A program made the position numbers and the translations under genes. This document shows positions 44,043 to 55,805 of a DNA stretch of 64,000 nucleotides, piece by piece. Under the pieces are notes generated by a model. That model saw only the letters and a list, made by a program, of their open reading frames with translations. It did not search any database and was not told where the DNA came from. Source of the stretch: Okapia johnstoni (Eukaryota > Chordata > Mammalia > Artiodactyla > Giraffidae); contig CM044308.1 of assembly GCA_024291935.2 (NCBI GenBank), forward strand, positions 120,058,501-120,122,500. Direction: 5' to 3'. Each line of letters starts with the position of its first letter. Position 1 is the stretch's first letter.

Positions 44043-45390
44043 ATGTCTTCCATTTATCCTTCCAGATTCACTCTCCATCCCTCTCCATTATGTGCTCTGC
44101 CCATAGAGGCTGATCTAACAGACCACATCAAAAGGGTTCTCAGGCTTTGGTTGAGTTTGGCCAACAGCGAACCCAGGCAGGAGATCAGAGTGGGAAGGAA
44201 GGTGGGATCATAATATTTATTCTTTCAGCTCTCTCACTGAGAGGGCACCTTGTGTCTGCTCTGTCTCTTCAGTGAAAGTCACTGATCTTCCAAGAGAGGC
44301 AACTTTCTATGCTGTCTCTTTTATATTCTATTAACTACTATAGCAATTCCTCTAGCCTTTATATTTATATGAAAGCCAAAGTACAATCTAGGAACATATC
44401 AGAGATGGGGAAAAGACTAAGGATCATAACCAAAGAAATCAGTTGAGCTTTAACTCATAAAAAAAGCACAATTAACATTTTGTGGAGGAAAAATTCATAA
44501 AAATAAATATTTTAACTGTTACATCTCATAGATAAATTATATTATGCCATGGGTAATGATTTTAAATAAAGTATTGCCTTACCTAGATAAATAAAGGTAA
44601 GAGTCAAAATTCTCTAGCATAAATTCACTGACAAAGGACTGCTGTACAATCTTTTAAAAAAATTTTAATACTCAATTTATTTACTCTAAAGAATAGAGCA
44701 CATAGACTCACAATTTCTTTGTGCATTAGTTTTTCCATCTGAAAAGTGTAGTAGTGGTTTTGACTTCTTTAAATTCTCATTCCTGGTAACAAATACTTAT
44801 GCACTACCAGTTTTTGACTGATTAGAGTGCCCTCATGTGTGTTTTTGCTGTAATGTTTTAAATTTCTGAGAAAGATAGTAATCTCAGAAGCAATACAATT
44901 ATAATTTATTTCCCATTTGTAATAACTTCAAGTATCACTCAGCAAATGCTAAAGAGTGTGATTAATCTTACTATAGTCCATTATCAAATTTTTCATATGC
45001 CAAATTTTATTCTAAAGTAATGAAGTTATTATTTGTCCCAGTTCAAATGTTAATAACTTGAGTTTTTTTCCTTAAAAATTCTAAGATAAGTTTTTCACTA
45101 TAGTATGATCTTATTATCATAACTTAATGAAAAACTGTAGCCAATTAAGTTGTTAATTATGTATGACAGCTTGACTATACATTTTTGGAGGGTGGATAAC
45201 AGCTCAAGGAACCAGTTCTAACTCAGTTTTTCCAAATAAAAATTTACTTGTCTAAATCATTGCAAAGAGACTTCTTCCTACTCAAAAAGACTATATTTGA
45301 GGACACCAACACCAAAAGAGAATTTCATTTTTTGGAACTGTATATAAAATCAAAAATCTCATAAATCAAACAATATTTTATATGGCACTT
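44043..45390. other. Unassigned low-repeat stretch
   Basis: Single-copy-looking AT-rich DNA, with no gene recognised. Confidence 0.35.
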
Positions 45391-45610
45391 ATCCAACAAG
45401 TATTTATTGAGGACCCCTACTATGTGCCAGGAATGAGATGTCAAACTGAGGAACCCGAATTTACTAAATTAAAGCAAAAGGTACTGTTTTTTTCTCCTTT
45501 TATAAAATGAATTAGTAATAAATGCCTCATCCAAGAGGACTGCTGTAAAGATCTAATAACATGACATATGTAACCACATCTTTTAAAACAGAGAACTGTT
45601 AAAATGTTTG
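45391..45610. mobile_element. MIR/L2-like fragments
   Basis: The phrase tatttattgaggacccctac plus tatgtgccaggaatgag (45400-45437) and gctgtaaagatctaataaca (45542) resemble MIR/L2 motifs. Weak. Confidence 0.35.
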
Positions 45611-46051
45611 CAAGAGAAATCTTGGTGATTCCAAGGACATATTTTAGGTGTTGCCTTGCATATGGAAGATCTTTGAATGTGAGGCTCTACTACTACTCTA
45701 ACTTTTTATAATTAAAAATTTTCTTCAAAGTTTCATGACAGGAGAGAAGGTGGGAAGAGACAATTATGTTACCTAAGAAAAGAAGTCTGAACTATTATTT
45801 TCCTCATTGCCTCTTACCTTCTTTATCTTAGTCAAGCTCAAGCAGGGCACAGATTGGCTGCAGATACCAGTTAAGTCAAGAGGTCAGATTGACTATACTA
45901 GATTAGCCAGAATGGAGCAATTATACTAACCCGGCAGAAGCCAGTGTTTCACCTTTCCAAAATCCCTGAAACTAAAAACACCAGCAAACCCATGATGTTC
46001 AAAGGTACATATTATTGTATCTGAGGTGATTCTTAGTGATTATCTGATTCT
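45611..46051. other. Unassigned stretch
   Basis: Nothing recognisable is seen. Confidence 0.3.
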
Positions 46052-46060
46052 AGGCCCTGT

Positions 46061-46318
46061 AGAGGAGAAGGCAATGGCATCCCAACTCTCATGGATGGAG
46101 GAGCCTGGTAGGCTGCAGTCCGTGGGGTCGCGAAGAGTCAGACACAACTGAGCGACTTCACTTTCACTTTTCACTCTCATGCATTGGAGAAGGAAATGGC
46201 AACCCACTCCACTGTTCTTGCCTGGAGAATGCCAGGGACGGGGGAGCCTGGTGGGCTGCCATCTATGGGGTTGCACAGTCGGACATGACTGAAGCGACTT
46301 AGCAGCAGCAGCAGCAGC
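46061..46318 (+). mobile_element. Bov-A2 SINE (dimer) with (AGC)n tail
   Basis: Two Bov-A monomers in tandem (46061-46185 and 46186-46300) are joined by a (TTTCAC)-like linker and end in an (AGC)6 tail. It is flanked by the 9-bp duplication aggccctgt at 46052-46060 and 46319-46327. Confidence 0.93.
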
Positions 46319-46369
46319 AGGCCCTGTTGAAAACTGAATAGACCCACAAATCATATATCCCACATATCA

Positions 46370-46978
46370 GGGACAGATTTCCTCTTCTTGGGCTCTAAAA
46401 TGACTGCAGATGGTGACTGCAGTCATGAAATTAGAAGACGATTGCTTCTTGGAAGGAAAACTATGACAAACCTAGACAGTGCATTAAAAAGCAGAGACAT
46501 CACTTTGCCAACAAAGGTCTGTATAGTCAAGGCTATGGTCTTTCCACTAGTCATGTATGGATGTGAGAGTTGGACCATAAAGAAGGCAGATTCCCAAAGA
46601 ATTGATGTGTTCAAACTGTGGTGTAGAGAAGACTCTTGTGAGTCCCTTGGACAGCAAGGAGATCAAACCAATCAATCCTAAAGGAAGTTAACCCTGAATA
46701 TTCATTGGAAGGACTGATGCTAAAGCTCAAGCTCCAATACTTTGGCCACTTGATGCGAAGAGCTGACTCATCAGAAAAGACCCTGATGCTAGGAAAGATT
46801 GAAGGCAGAAGGAGAAGAGGGCAACGGAGGATGAGATAGTTGGATGGCATCACTGATTCAATGGACATGAACTTGGGCAAACTCCAGGAGATGGTGAGGG
46901 ACAGGGCAGTCTGGTGTGCTGCCGTCCTTGGGGTTGCAAAGAGTTGGACATGACTTGGCAACTGAACAACAATGAACA
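46370..46978 (+). mobile_element. BovB LINE 3' end, second subfamily
   Basis: A 5'-truncated copy from the end of the RT frame to the gcaactgaacaacaatgaac tail. It is flanked by acatatca at 46362-46369 and 46979-46986. It shares diagnostic text (ctagacagtgcattaaaaag, cttggcaactgaaca) with the copy at 59440-60520 but not with the 8201 or 63000 copies. Confidence 0.9.
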
Positions 46979-46986
46979 ACATATCA

Positions 46987-47300
46987 TAGCCTCCCTTTCT
47001 GCTGTCCTCTATCCACTCAGAATCTGTCATGGTATTCCAAGAAAAGTTTCATGCCCCACAAATTGGTCTTCTCCATGTCCCAATGTAAATTTCCATGGTT
47101 TCATGTGGCCTATTATTCAGTTATTTCCAACCTTTTTAAGTTTGATGACATACACTTCCTCTCCAATTTTTAAACATCATGGAAATTATTTAACATATCA
47201 AAAGTAGATTTTAAAAAGCATAGTGAATCCTCCGCATACCCATCAACCAACTTTAACTATTGTCAACATTTGGGGAACTTCAAGGTTAGAATAGCCTGAC
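46987..47300. other. Unassigned stretch
   Basis: Nothing recognisable is seen. Confidence 0.3.
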
Positions 47301-47308
47301 AATGGGAG

Positions 47309-47398
47309 TTCCCTGGTAATCTACTGGTTAGGATTTAGTGCTTTCACTGCCAAAGCCTGGGTTCAGTCTCTGATTAAGGAATTGAGATCCTGCTGCAC

Positions 47399-47429
<31 letters not shown>
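47309..47429 (+). mobile_element. CHR-type tRNA-derived SINE with 28-A tail
   Basis: The head gggagttccctggtaatcta and the phrase gaattgagatcctgctgcac identify a short CHR-type SINE. It ends in an uninterrupted run of 28 A (47402-47429). No clear duplication is found. Confidence 0.88.
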
Positions 47430-47431
<2 letters not shown>

Positions 47432-47439
47432 AGCACAAG

Positions 47440-48310
47440 AGTGGGTGGTGATTAGAAAACCAAACAGAATTTTTGAAACAAAACTATATTATTTAAAAGT
47501 ACAAAATCAATGGAAAGATTAAACAGCTGAATAGTTAGCGATCTAGAAGACAGTTTCAAAGAAGTTACCTAGAATATACCATTGTGGTGGTGGTTGTGGT
47601 TTAGTTGCCAAGTTATGTCTGACTCTTGCAACCCCCATGGGCTGTAACCCACTAAGCTCCTTTGTCCATGGGATTTCCCAGGCAAGAATACTGGAGTTGC
47701 CATTTCCTTCTTCAGGGGATATTCCCAACCCAGGGATGGAACACAGGTCTCCTGCATTGCAAGGAGATTCTTTACCAACTGAGCCACCAGGGAAGCCCCA
47801 AATATACCATAGAGACAAAGAAATGGAAAGATGAAAGAGAAATTATGGGTCATAGATGATAAAGTGCAAGGGTCCAATGTGCATCTGGCACCAGAATGAG
47901 AAAATGGACAGAACAGAGGAGAGGTCATATTCAAACAATTATGACTGAGAATCTTCTAGAATTGATGAAATTCAAATCCTGAGTTTGAAGAAACTAAATG
48001 AATCCCACTCTAGATAAAAAGAAATTCATGCTGAGACACATCATTGTAAAGCCAAAGGTAAGAAGAAAAAACCAAAGGTAAGAAAAAGATCCCGAAACAT
48101 AGAGAAAGATAGAGCTTACCTGCAAAGGGACAAATGAAAATAACAGGACATTCCTCAACGGCAATAATAGACGCCAGCAGACACTGGGGTAATATCTTTC
48201 CAGTCTGAGAAGAAAATAACTGTCAACCTAGAATTATGTCATCAAAAAACTACCTCAAAAAAGACCCTGAAGTAATAATATTTTCAGAGAGACTGTGGAA
48301 GGTCAACTAG
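47440..48310 (+). mobile_element. Old L1/HAL1-like ORF1 remnant, split by a SINE
   Basis: A-rich text such as tggaaagatgaaagagaaat, cctagaattatgtcatcaaa and ttttcagagagactgtgg resembles L1 ORF1 or HAL1. Stops are frequent. A SINE interrupts it at 47583-47800. Confidence 0.55.
47583..47800 (-). mobile_element. Bov-A/Bov-tA SINE
   Basis: A full antisense unit with a (GTGGTG) tail at its left and gagccaccagggaagcccca at its right. It is flanked by the perfect 10-bp duplication aatataccat at 47573-47582 and 47801-47810. Confidence 0.93.
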
Positions 48311-49154
48311 GAGGTCAATTACCCTAAAGGTAACTCTTGAAGTTTTTAGTGAGAAATTCTAAGGCACTGGGCTTTGTAGAAGTTGTGAAAATGCACAGAT
48401 TGAGAACACAAAAAGACTAAGGGGACACTGGCTCCCACCACAACTACTACCAACCTCATCTTAACATTTCAATTCTGGGACATTTTGGTTACACTGGAGG
48501 TATATGGTTTACTTTTGCAGATTTCAGGGGAAGGGAACACTTCTGCTCCATCTCCTCATGCTACTGACTCCAAAAGGCCTTCCTGGGCGCATAAGCTCTT
48601 AGGAGAAGTGGTTAACATGACTGGTCAGAATTCAAGGCACTTACTAGGCCTTATCTGCATCTTCCTCCTGACTCAGGTCTCTGTTCTTTTCTGCCTCTTA
48701 CTGAGGTTTCATTGGATCTCCTCCAAAACAACTAGTTTTGGAGAAAGAAGAAATAGCTGACATAATACCTCCATAGAGAACGTTATTATATTCTCATTCT
48801 TGCATGTAGCTCCCTAAAGTTCCTCAGTCTGAGACACCAAAGGGACAAGGGGACCCAGGCATTCTAGTTTCTGAATTAATAACATTAAAATACCTCAGAA
48901 CTCATGTGTGTCCTCTAATATAGATGCTCATCCCTACTCTAAGGTAACAAAGACCAGCTGCTGTCCCTGGGGAAAGGACAAGCGGCTTCTCTGCCAAATT
49001 CAAACACAGGAGAAATAAATCTTGGCTAGGTTCATTTTCCTTATCCAAAATGAAAGAAAAATACTGATTTCACAGGGAATTAAAGGTTAATCATCTTGGT
49101 GAAATCACCCAGCTCTCTAAAGAGGCTGAATATTTACTGTATTAGAATAGAAAC
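48311..49154. other. Unassigned stretch with a small hydrophobic frame
   Basis: A 91-codon plus-strand frame (48485-48760) contains a hydrophobic segment, LLGLICIFLLTQVSVLFCLL at residues about 53-72, as in a membrane span. I do not recognise the protein; no start context or splice structure supports it, so I do not call a gene. The rest is featureless. Confidence 0.35.
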
Positions 49155-49990
49155 AGGACAAATTGCAAAAAGAAATCTGGACCCAAATACACACTGAATT
49201 CAATATATGGTAAAAGTTAGCATTCCAGATCAGTGGGAGAAAGATGACTTATTCAATAAATGTAATGAGACAACTGGTTAGACTTTTTTAAAGCTGAATC
49301 ATTACTTTATGCCAAAATAAATTCCATATGTATCAAAATTTAAAGATAAAATATGAAAGCATAAAAATACTAAGGGGAACATGGATGAATATTTTTATAA
49401 TCTTGGAGTGGAAAAGGCCTTTTCAAGCATGTGTTACCAAATTCAGATTATATAAAGAAAAAAATTTTATACATTTTGGCTGCATAAAAATAAAAACTTA
49501 GACCTTTCAAAATGACATGAAAATACTACTTTAAAAAAAGATGTATCATGTTCTTGAATAAGAAGGATTAAAATCACAAAAATGTCAATTATTCCCAAAT
49601 TAGCAATCCAACCAGAATACATTTATTTTTTAACTAACATACGCATACAAATCCAGGCAGAATATACTGATTTTACATCAATAATGTACTGATTGATACA
49701 TTGATTTTACTGGACAATAACATTAACATTCATATGGAAGAATACATGAGACTAATCAAGAGTATTTGGTAAAGAACATCAGTGAAGGGAGATACGTCTT
49801 ATCACAATTCAACTTAAAATGAAGCTGTAGTAAACAAAACAGTATATTATTGGCACAGGAATAGAAAGATAGATCAGTAGAAAGTATGGAGAGTCCAAAA
49901 TTGATTAAACTATACAGGAGAATCTATCAAAGAATCAAGATGGCTTTATATATTACACGGTGCTAGAATCATTGGGTATATATTTGGAGG
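49155..49990 (+). mobile_element. Old L1 ORF2 remnant
   Basis: Fragments such as aacaaaacagtatattattg, gcacaggaatagaaagatag and gaaaaggccttttcaagcat resemble L1 ORF2. Order and divergence suggest an ancient or rearranged copy. Confidence 0.5.
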
Positions 49991-50494
49991 AAAATAAACC
50001 TATTTCTTATGGCAGAAACTGATAGCTGTGATACAAATTCCATTCAGAACCCTGACTTTGTTTAGGCTAGCAGTGTGTTCAGTCAACTATTCACCTCCCT
50101 TAGTTAAGTTCAGTTCAGTCGCTTAGTCATGTCCGATTCTTTGCGACCCCGTGTACTACAGCACACCAGACTTCCCTGTCCATCACCAACTCCCAGAACT
50201 TACTCAAACTCATGTCCGTTGAGTCGGTGATGCCATCCAACCATCCTCTGTCATCCCCTTCTCCTTCCACCTTCAATCTTGCCCAGCATCTAGTCAGTTC
50301 TTCGCATCAGGTGGCCAAAGGATTGGAGTTTCAGCTTCAGCATCAGTTTTTCCAATGAATATTCAGGACTGATTTCCTTTAGGATGGACTAGTTGGGTCT
50401 CCTTGCTGTCTAAGGGACTCTCAAGAGTCTTCTCCAACACCACAGTTCAAAAGCACCAATTCTTTGATGCTTAGCTTTCTTTATAGTCCAACTC

Positions 50495-51617
50495 TCACAT
50501 CCATACAAGACTACTGGAAAAACCATAGTTTTGACTAGACAGACCTTTGTTAACAAAGTAATGCGTCTGCTTTTTAATATGCTGCCTAGGTTGGTCATAG
50601 CTTTTCTCAAAAGAAGCGTCTTTAAATTTCATGGCTGCAGTCACCATCTGCAGTGATTTTGGAGCCCCCAAAATAAAGTCTGCCACTGTTTCCGTTGTTT
50701 TCCCATCTATTGCCACGAGGTGATGGGACTGAATGCCATGATCTTCATTTTTTGAATGCCGAGTTTTAAGCCATTTTTTCACTCCCCTCTTTCACTTTCA
50801 TTAAGAGGCTCTTTAGTTCCTCTCTGCTTTCTGCCATAAGTTTGGTGTCATCTGCATATCTGAGGTTATTCATATTTCTCTGGGCAATCTTGATTTCAGC
50901 TTGTGCTTCATCCAGCCCAGCATTTCACATGATGTACTCTGCATATAGGTTAAATAAGCAGGGTGACAATATACAGCCTTGACATACTCCTTTCCCAATT
51001 TGGAACCAGTCCACTGTTCCATGTCCAGATCTAGCTGTTGCTTCTTGTCCTGCATATAGATTTCTCAGGAGGCAGGTAAAGTGGTCTGGTTCCCATCTCT
51101 TTCACAATTTTCCACAGTTTGTTGTGATCCACACAGTCAAAGGCTTTGGCATAGTCAATAAAGCAGAAGTAGAGATTTTTTTTAAGAATTTCCTTGCTTT
51201 TTCTATGATCCAAAGGATGTTGGCAACTTGATCTCTGGTTCCTCTGCCTTTTCTAAATACAGCTTGAACATCTGGAAGTTCTTGGTTCATGTACTGTTGA
51301 AATCTACCTTGGAGAATTTTGATCGTTACTTTGCTAGCATGTGAGGAGAGTACAATTGTGCGGTAGTTTGAACATTCTTTGGCATTGCCTTTCTTTGGGA
51401 TTAGAATGAATACTGACCTTTTCCAGTCCTGTGGCCACTGCTGAGTTTTCCAAATTTGCTGGCATATTGAGTGCAGCACTTTCACAGCATCATCTTTCAG
51501 GATTTGAAATAGCTCAACTGGAATTCCATCACTTCCACTAGCTTTGTTCAAAGTTATGTTTCCTAAGGCCCACTTGACTTCACACTCCAGGATGTCTGGC
51601 TCTAGGTGAGTGATCAC
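50495..51617 (-). pseudogene. BovB reverse transcriptase remnant
   Basis: The 171-codon frame 51102-51617 holds ITHLEPDILECEVKWALGNI, SVFILIPKKGN and the GRGTRDQVAN block, then frameshifts. The next frame (51031-51213) carries the motif A region FIDYAKAFDCVDHNKL. Further down, motif C text (complement of 50860-50880) and the C-terminal KSRRITLLTKVC and YGCESWTIKKA blocks occur in other frames. The form IDYAKAFD differs from IDCDKAFD in the 9143 and 12436 copies, marking a different sublineage. It is inactive because of several frameshifts. Confidence 0.85.
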
Positions 51618-52026
51618 ACCATGGTGGTTATATGGGTCATTAAGATCTTTTTTGTATAGCTCTTCTGTGTATTCTTGGTACCTCTTCTTAGTATCTTCTG
51701 CTTATGTTAGGTCCATAGAATTTCTATCCTTTATTGTGCCCATCTTTGCATGAAATGTTCCCTTAGTATCTCCTAATTTGCTTGATGAGATCTCTAGTCT
51801 TTCCCATTCTATTGTTTTCCTCTATTTCTGATCACTTAGGAAGGCTTTCTTATCGGTCCTTGCTGTTCTTTGGAACTCTGCATTCAGATGGATATATCTT
51901 TCCCTTTCTCCTTTGCCTTTTGCTTATCTTCTTTTCTCAGCTATATGTAAGGCCTTCTCAGACAATCATTTTGCCTTTTTGCATTTCTTTTTCTTGGTGA
52001 TGGTTTCTATCACCACCTCCTGTACA

Positions 52027-52344
52027 TGGGCTTCCCTCATGGCTCAGTTGGTAAAGAATCCGCCTGCAATGCAGGAGACCCCAGTTCAGTTCCTGGGTTG
52101 GGACGACCCACTGGAGAAGGGATAGGCTACCCACTCCAGTATTCTTGGGCTTCCCTTGTGGCTCAGCTGGTAAGGAATATTCTTGCAATGAGAGAGATCT
52201 GTGTTCAATACCTGTGTTGGGAAGATCGCCTGGAGAAGGGAAAGGCTACTCACTCCAGTATTCTGGCCTGGAGAATTCCATGGACTGTATAGTCCATGGG
52301 GTTGCAAAGAGTCAGACACGACTGAGAAGCTTTCACTTTCACTT
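52027..52344 (+). mobile_element. Dimeric Bov-tA SINE inside the BovB
   Basis: Two head-to-tail units: the first (from gggcttccctcatggctcag) is cut short after cactccagtattctt, and the second (gggcttcccttgtggctcag) is complete with a (TTTCAC) tail. It is flanked by tcctgtaca at 52018-52026 and 52345-52353, so it landed in the BovB after that copy formed. Confidence 0.92.
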
Positions 52345-52405
52345 TCCTGTACAGTGTCACGAACCTCTGTCCATAGTTCTTCAGGTACTTTGTCTTATCA
52401 GCAAG

Positions 52406-53429
52406 CTTGCTTTGAGAACCCCATCAACAGTGTGAAAAGGCAAAAAGATATGACACTGAAAGATGAACTCCCAGGTCAGTAGGTGCCCAATATGCTACTG
52501 GAGAAGAGTGGAAAAATAGCTCCAGAAAGAATGAGACAGAGCCAAAGCAAAAGCAACACCCAGTTGTGGATGTGACTGGTGATGGAAGTAAAGTCCAATG
52601 CTGTAAAGAAAATATTGCATAGGAACCTGGAATGTTAGGTTCATGAATCAAGGTAAATTGGAAGTGGTCAAACAGGAGATGGCAAGAGTGAACATTGACA
52701 TTTTAGGAATCAGTGAACTAATTCACAGAATCGTTCTAATTCACAGAATTAAATTCACAGAATGGGTGAATTTAATTCAGATGACCATTATATCTACTAC
52801 TGTGGGCACGAATCCCTTAAAAGAAATGGAGTAGCCATCATAGTAAAAAAAAAAAAAAAGAGCCCAAAATACAGTACTTGGGTGCAATCTCAAAAATGAC
52901 AGAACAATCTCTGTTCATTTTTAAGGGAAACCATTCAATATCACAGTAATGTGAGTCTATGACCCAACCACTAATGCCGAAGAAGCTGAAGTTGAATAGT
53001 TTTATGATGACCTGCAATACTTCTCGAACTAACACCAAAAAAAGATGTCCTTTTCATCACAGGGGTCTGGTATGCAAAAGTAGAAAGTCAAGAGATAACT
53101 GGAGTAACAGGCAAGTATGGCCTTGGAGTACAAAATGAAGCAGGGCAAAGGTTAACAGAGTTTTGCCAAGAGAATGCACCAGTCATACCAAATACCCTCT
53201 TCCAACAACACAAGAGATGGCTCTACACATGGACATCACCAGATGGTCAATACTGAAATCAGATTGATTATATTCTTTGCAGCCAAAGATGGAAATGCTC
53301 TACACAGTTGGCAAAAACAAGACTGGGATCTGACTGTGGCTCCGACCATGAACTCCTTATTGCAAAATTCAGACTTAAATTGAAGAAAGTAGGGAAAACC
53401 ACTAGACCATTCAGGTTTGACCTAAATCA
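52406..53429 (+). pseudogene. BovB endonuclease remnant, inverted segment
   Basis: The frame 52643-52834 begins NQGKLEVVKQEMARVN and ILGISEL. It then runs into an insertion with three copies of aattcacagaat (52720, 52738, 52752), which breaks the frame. Later, VLFIT is followed by GVWYAKV, where other copies have GDWNAKV, so two active-site residues are lost. A poly-A run of about 15 at 52844-52858 adds another shift. CGSDHELL is readable near 53336 as a changed CGSDHEL-type block. It is inactive. Confidence 0.8.
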
Positions 53430-53884
53430 CTGAGACATAATTAGAAATCTAATGGGTAGAACTTCTGGGAAAGCTATTGTTTTTTGATTTGAAAAAGAAA
53501 AAAAGAACTTGCTTCTTATCCTTTTCCCTGAAAAATTCTTCCTGTCTATTACATAAATGTGATGCTTACAGTATAGAAACCATATTTCATGAGAAAGAAA
53601 ATCATAATCTAATGATTATCGGACAGAAAGTGAGAAGCAGCCTAGATCTTTGATGGCATGGTAGAGCCACACAACAGTGCTGACTTTTTACTTCCATTCT
53701 TTATGTCACATTAAAAAAAAACCCTATCTGATGAAGACATTTTAGCAAGGATTATATTATGCATAGTTGAATGAAAATTCTGTTAACTCGGCGTCTATAT
53801 CATATCATGTACAAAGATGAACTTCAAATGACTTAGGTATCTACATAAAAAGTGATAAAAACATGGAGGTGTATGGGGGAGACT
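53430..53884. other. Unassigned stretch
   Basis: Nothing recognisable is seen. Confidence 0.3.
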
Positions 53885-54140
53885 TTAATTAAGAAGAATC
53901 ACTGGTGCAGCCTCATGGAAAACAGTATGGAGGCTCCTCAAAAAACTAAAAATAGAATTACCATATTATCCCACAATCCCACTCCCAGGCATATATCCAA
54001 AACTATAATTCAAAAAGATACATGCACCCTTATGTTTATGACAGCACTATTGATAATAGCCAGGACATGGCGACTACCTAAATGTCCATCGACAGAGGAA
54101 TGGATAAAGAAGATGTGATATATATACATATACATACATG

Positions 54141-54183
<43 letters not shown>

Positions 54184-54650
54184 GAATATTACTCAACCAT
54201 AAAAAGAATGAAATAATGCCATTTGCAGCAATCTAGATGGAATTAGATATTATCACACTAAGTGAAGTAAGTCAGAGAGAGAGAGAAAAAATACCATATG
54301 ATATCATTTACATGTGGAATCTAAAAATATGACACAAATAAACCTATCTATGAAGCAGAAACAGACTCACAGGCATAGAGAACAGACCTGTGGTTGCCAA
54401 TGTGGGGGCAGGAGAGGGGTGGAGTGAGAGTTTGGGGTTAGCAGATGCAAACTGTTATATAAAGAATGGATAAGCAACAAGGTTCCACTCTATAGCATAG
54501 GAAACTATATTAAATATTCTGAGATAAATCATAATGGAAAAGGATATTTTTAAATGCATATATATGTATAATTGAATCACTCTGCTATACAGCAAAAATT
54601 AACACAACACTGTAAATCAACTATACATCAATTAAAAAAACTTAAGACAT
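53885..54650 (+). mobile_element. L1 LINE 3' end with internal (CA)n
   Basis: Well-preserved L1 ORF2 C-terminal and 3' UTR text (gaaaacagtatggaggctcc, gccatttgcagcaatctaga, caacactgtaaatcaactat). A microsatellite expanded inside it at 54144-54181. Confidence 0.85.
54144..54181. repeat. (AC)19 microsatellite
   Basis: A perfect 38-base dinucleotide run, grown from a TATATACACA stretch within L1 ORF2. It is likely polymorphic. Confidence 0.95.
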
Positions 54651-54775
54651 TAAAATAGAGAGATTACTAGGGGCAGGGGAGAAGAATCGAAAGGAGAGCA
54701 TCACTATTTGCATATTAAGTTTTTTCTATCATGAAAGCATAAATAAAATAAAAGCAAACAACAGACTGGGGAAAT

Positions 54776-54872
54776 ATTTATATTAATAACCTATGAGTTA
54801 TTATATTTATATTAATTTATTATTTATATTAATTATATTAATATTATGTTTATATTAATAACTATGAGTTAC
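54776..54872. repeat. AT-rich imperfect tandem/inverted repeat
   Basis: The phrase taacctatgagtta recurs as taactatgagtta, and between them tattaat and attaata units repeat. The block can fold on itself. Confidence 0.7.
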
Positions 54873-54889
54873 AGTCCCTGGCATTCAAA

Positions 54890-55240
54890 AAGTTTCTACA
54901 GACTAATTAGAAACAAATGACCAGTAGAAAAAATGGAAAAGGAATACAATAGGCAAGGTGCAAAAGAGAAAATTCAAACATTCAATAAAAATATGAAAAA
55001 ATGCTCAGCCTCACTAGTCAGGAAATGCGAATAAAAACAAGAATAAGTTGTCATTTATCACTGATTTCCAAAAACCATAAAGTGTGATAATATCTGGTAC
55101 TGAGTAAAGGAAACTCATACATGCTGGTAGGAATATAAACTGCTTCAACAAACTTGGAAAATATTTGGCTAACAGTCTCAGTTTTAAGGAATCTATCCTA
55201 CAGAAGTAAAGGCCTCAAAATGCAAGATGAATACACCGAT
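54890..55240 (+). mobile_element. Ancient L1M-like fragment
   Basis: Text such as aatatgaaaaaatgctcagc and catgctggtaggaatataaa resembles a diverged L1 ORF2 C-terminus. Confidence 0.55.
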
Positions 55241-55317
55241 GACACTGGGTATTTCTTATCATGGTTATCATATCATAGTAACTGCCTTTAATTTATTCAC
55301 AATTCCTGGCATGCTTG

Positions 55318-55446
55318 TCTTTTTGCAGTGTGATTTGCTGTTCCTTCCACTGAGAGTTAAAGTCTACTTCTCTACTTCTTGAATCCTGGACTTGGTGACT
55401 TTCTTCTACCAATGGGATGGTACAACTGTGGCACAAGCAGAAATTT
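55318..55446 (+). mobile_element. Old LTR-like repeat, left part
   Basis: With 55806-56080 this forms one old element (gacttggtgactttcttcta; gaagatgagagatcatgtgg; the ending tttgttgttttaagtcacta) that resembles ancient MaLR-type LTRs. A SINE separates the parts. Confidence 0.45.
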
Positions 55447-55805
55447 GTGCAGGATTTCCCTCATGGCTTAGTGGTGAAGAATCCACCTGCTAATGCAGAG
55501 ATGGGAGTTTGATCCTTGGTCCAGGAGGATACCATATGCCATGGAGCAACTAAGCCCAACTAAGCCCAGCAACTATTGAGCCTGTGCTCCAGAGCCTGGG
55601 AGCTGCAACTACTGAGCCCATGTGCTGCAACTTCTGAAGCCGGAGCACCCTGAAGACTATGCTCTCCAACAAGAGAAGCCACCGCAATGAGAAGCCTGCC
55701 CACCACAGCTAGAGAGTAGCCCCCACTCACTGCAACTACAGAAAAAGGCTGAGCAGCAAAGAACACCCAGCACAGCCATAAATAAATAAATAAAATTATT
55801 TAAAA
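55447..55805 (+). mobile_element. CHR-type tRNA-derived SINE, long form
   Basis: From aggatttccctcatggctta through the repeated gaagcc tail to (AAAT)n at 55777-55793. The tail includes a local duplication of aagcccaactaagccc. Confidence 0.85.

Larger units (their letters stand above)
50108..53429 (-). mobile_element. BovB LINE, near full length, with inverted 5' third
   Basis: The antisense segment 50108 to about 52395 spans the 3' end to the linker region; a SINE (52027-52344) lies inside it. At about 52396-52405 orientation switches. The sense segment 52406-53429 holds the 5' region and endonuclease. The sense part stops (tgacctaaatcac) only some 60-70 bases before the point where the antisense part starts (complement of gacaaagtacctga), judged against the copy at 42263-44033. 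The two halves therefore nearly restore one element of about 3 kb. No outer duplication could be found. Confidence 0.88.

Noticed and set aside
46301..46320. (AGC) repeat as an independent trinucleotide locus
   Set aside because: It is the normal tail of the Bov-A2 SINE.
47402..47429. 28-base A run as a retrocopy tail
   Set aside because: It directly follows a CHR SINE head and body, so it is that SINE's tail.
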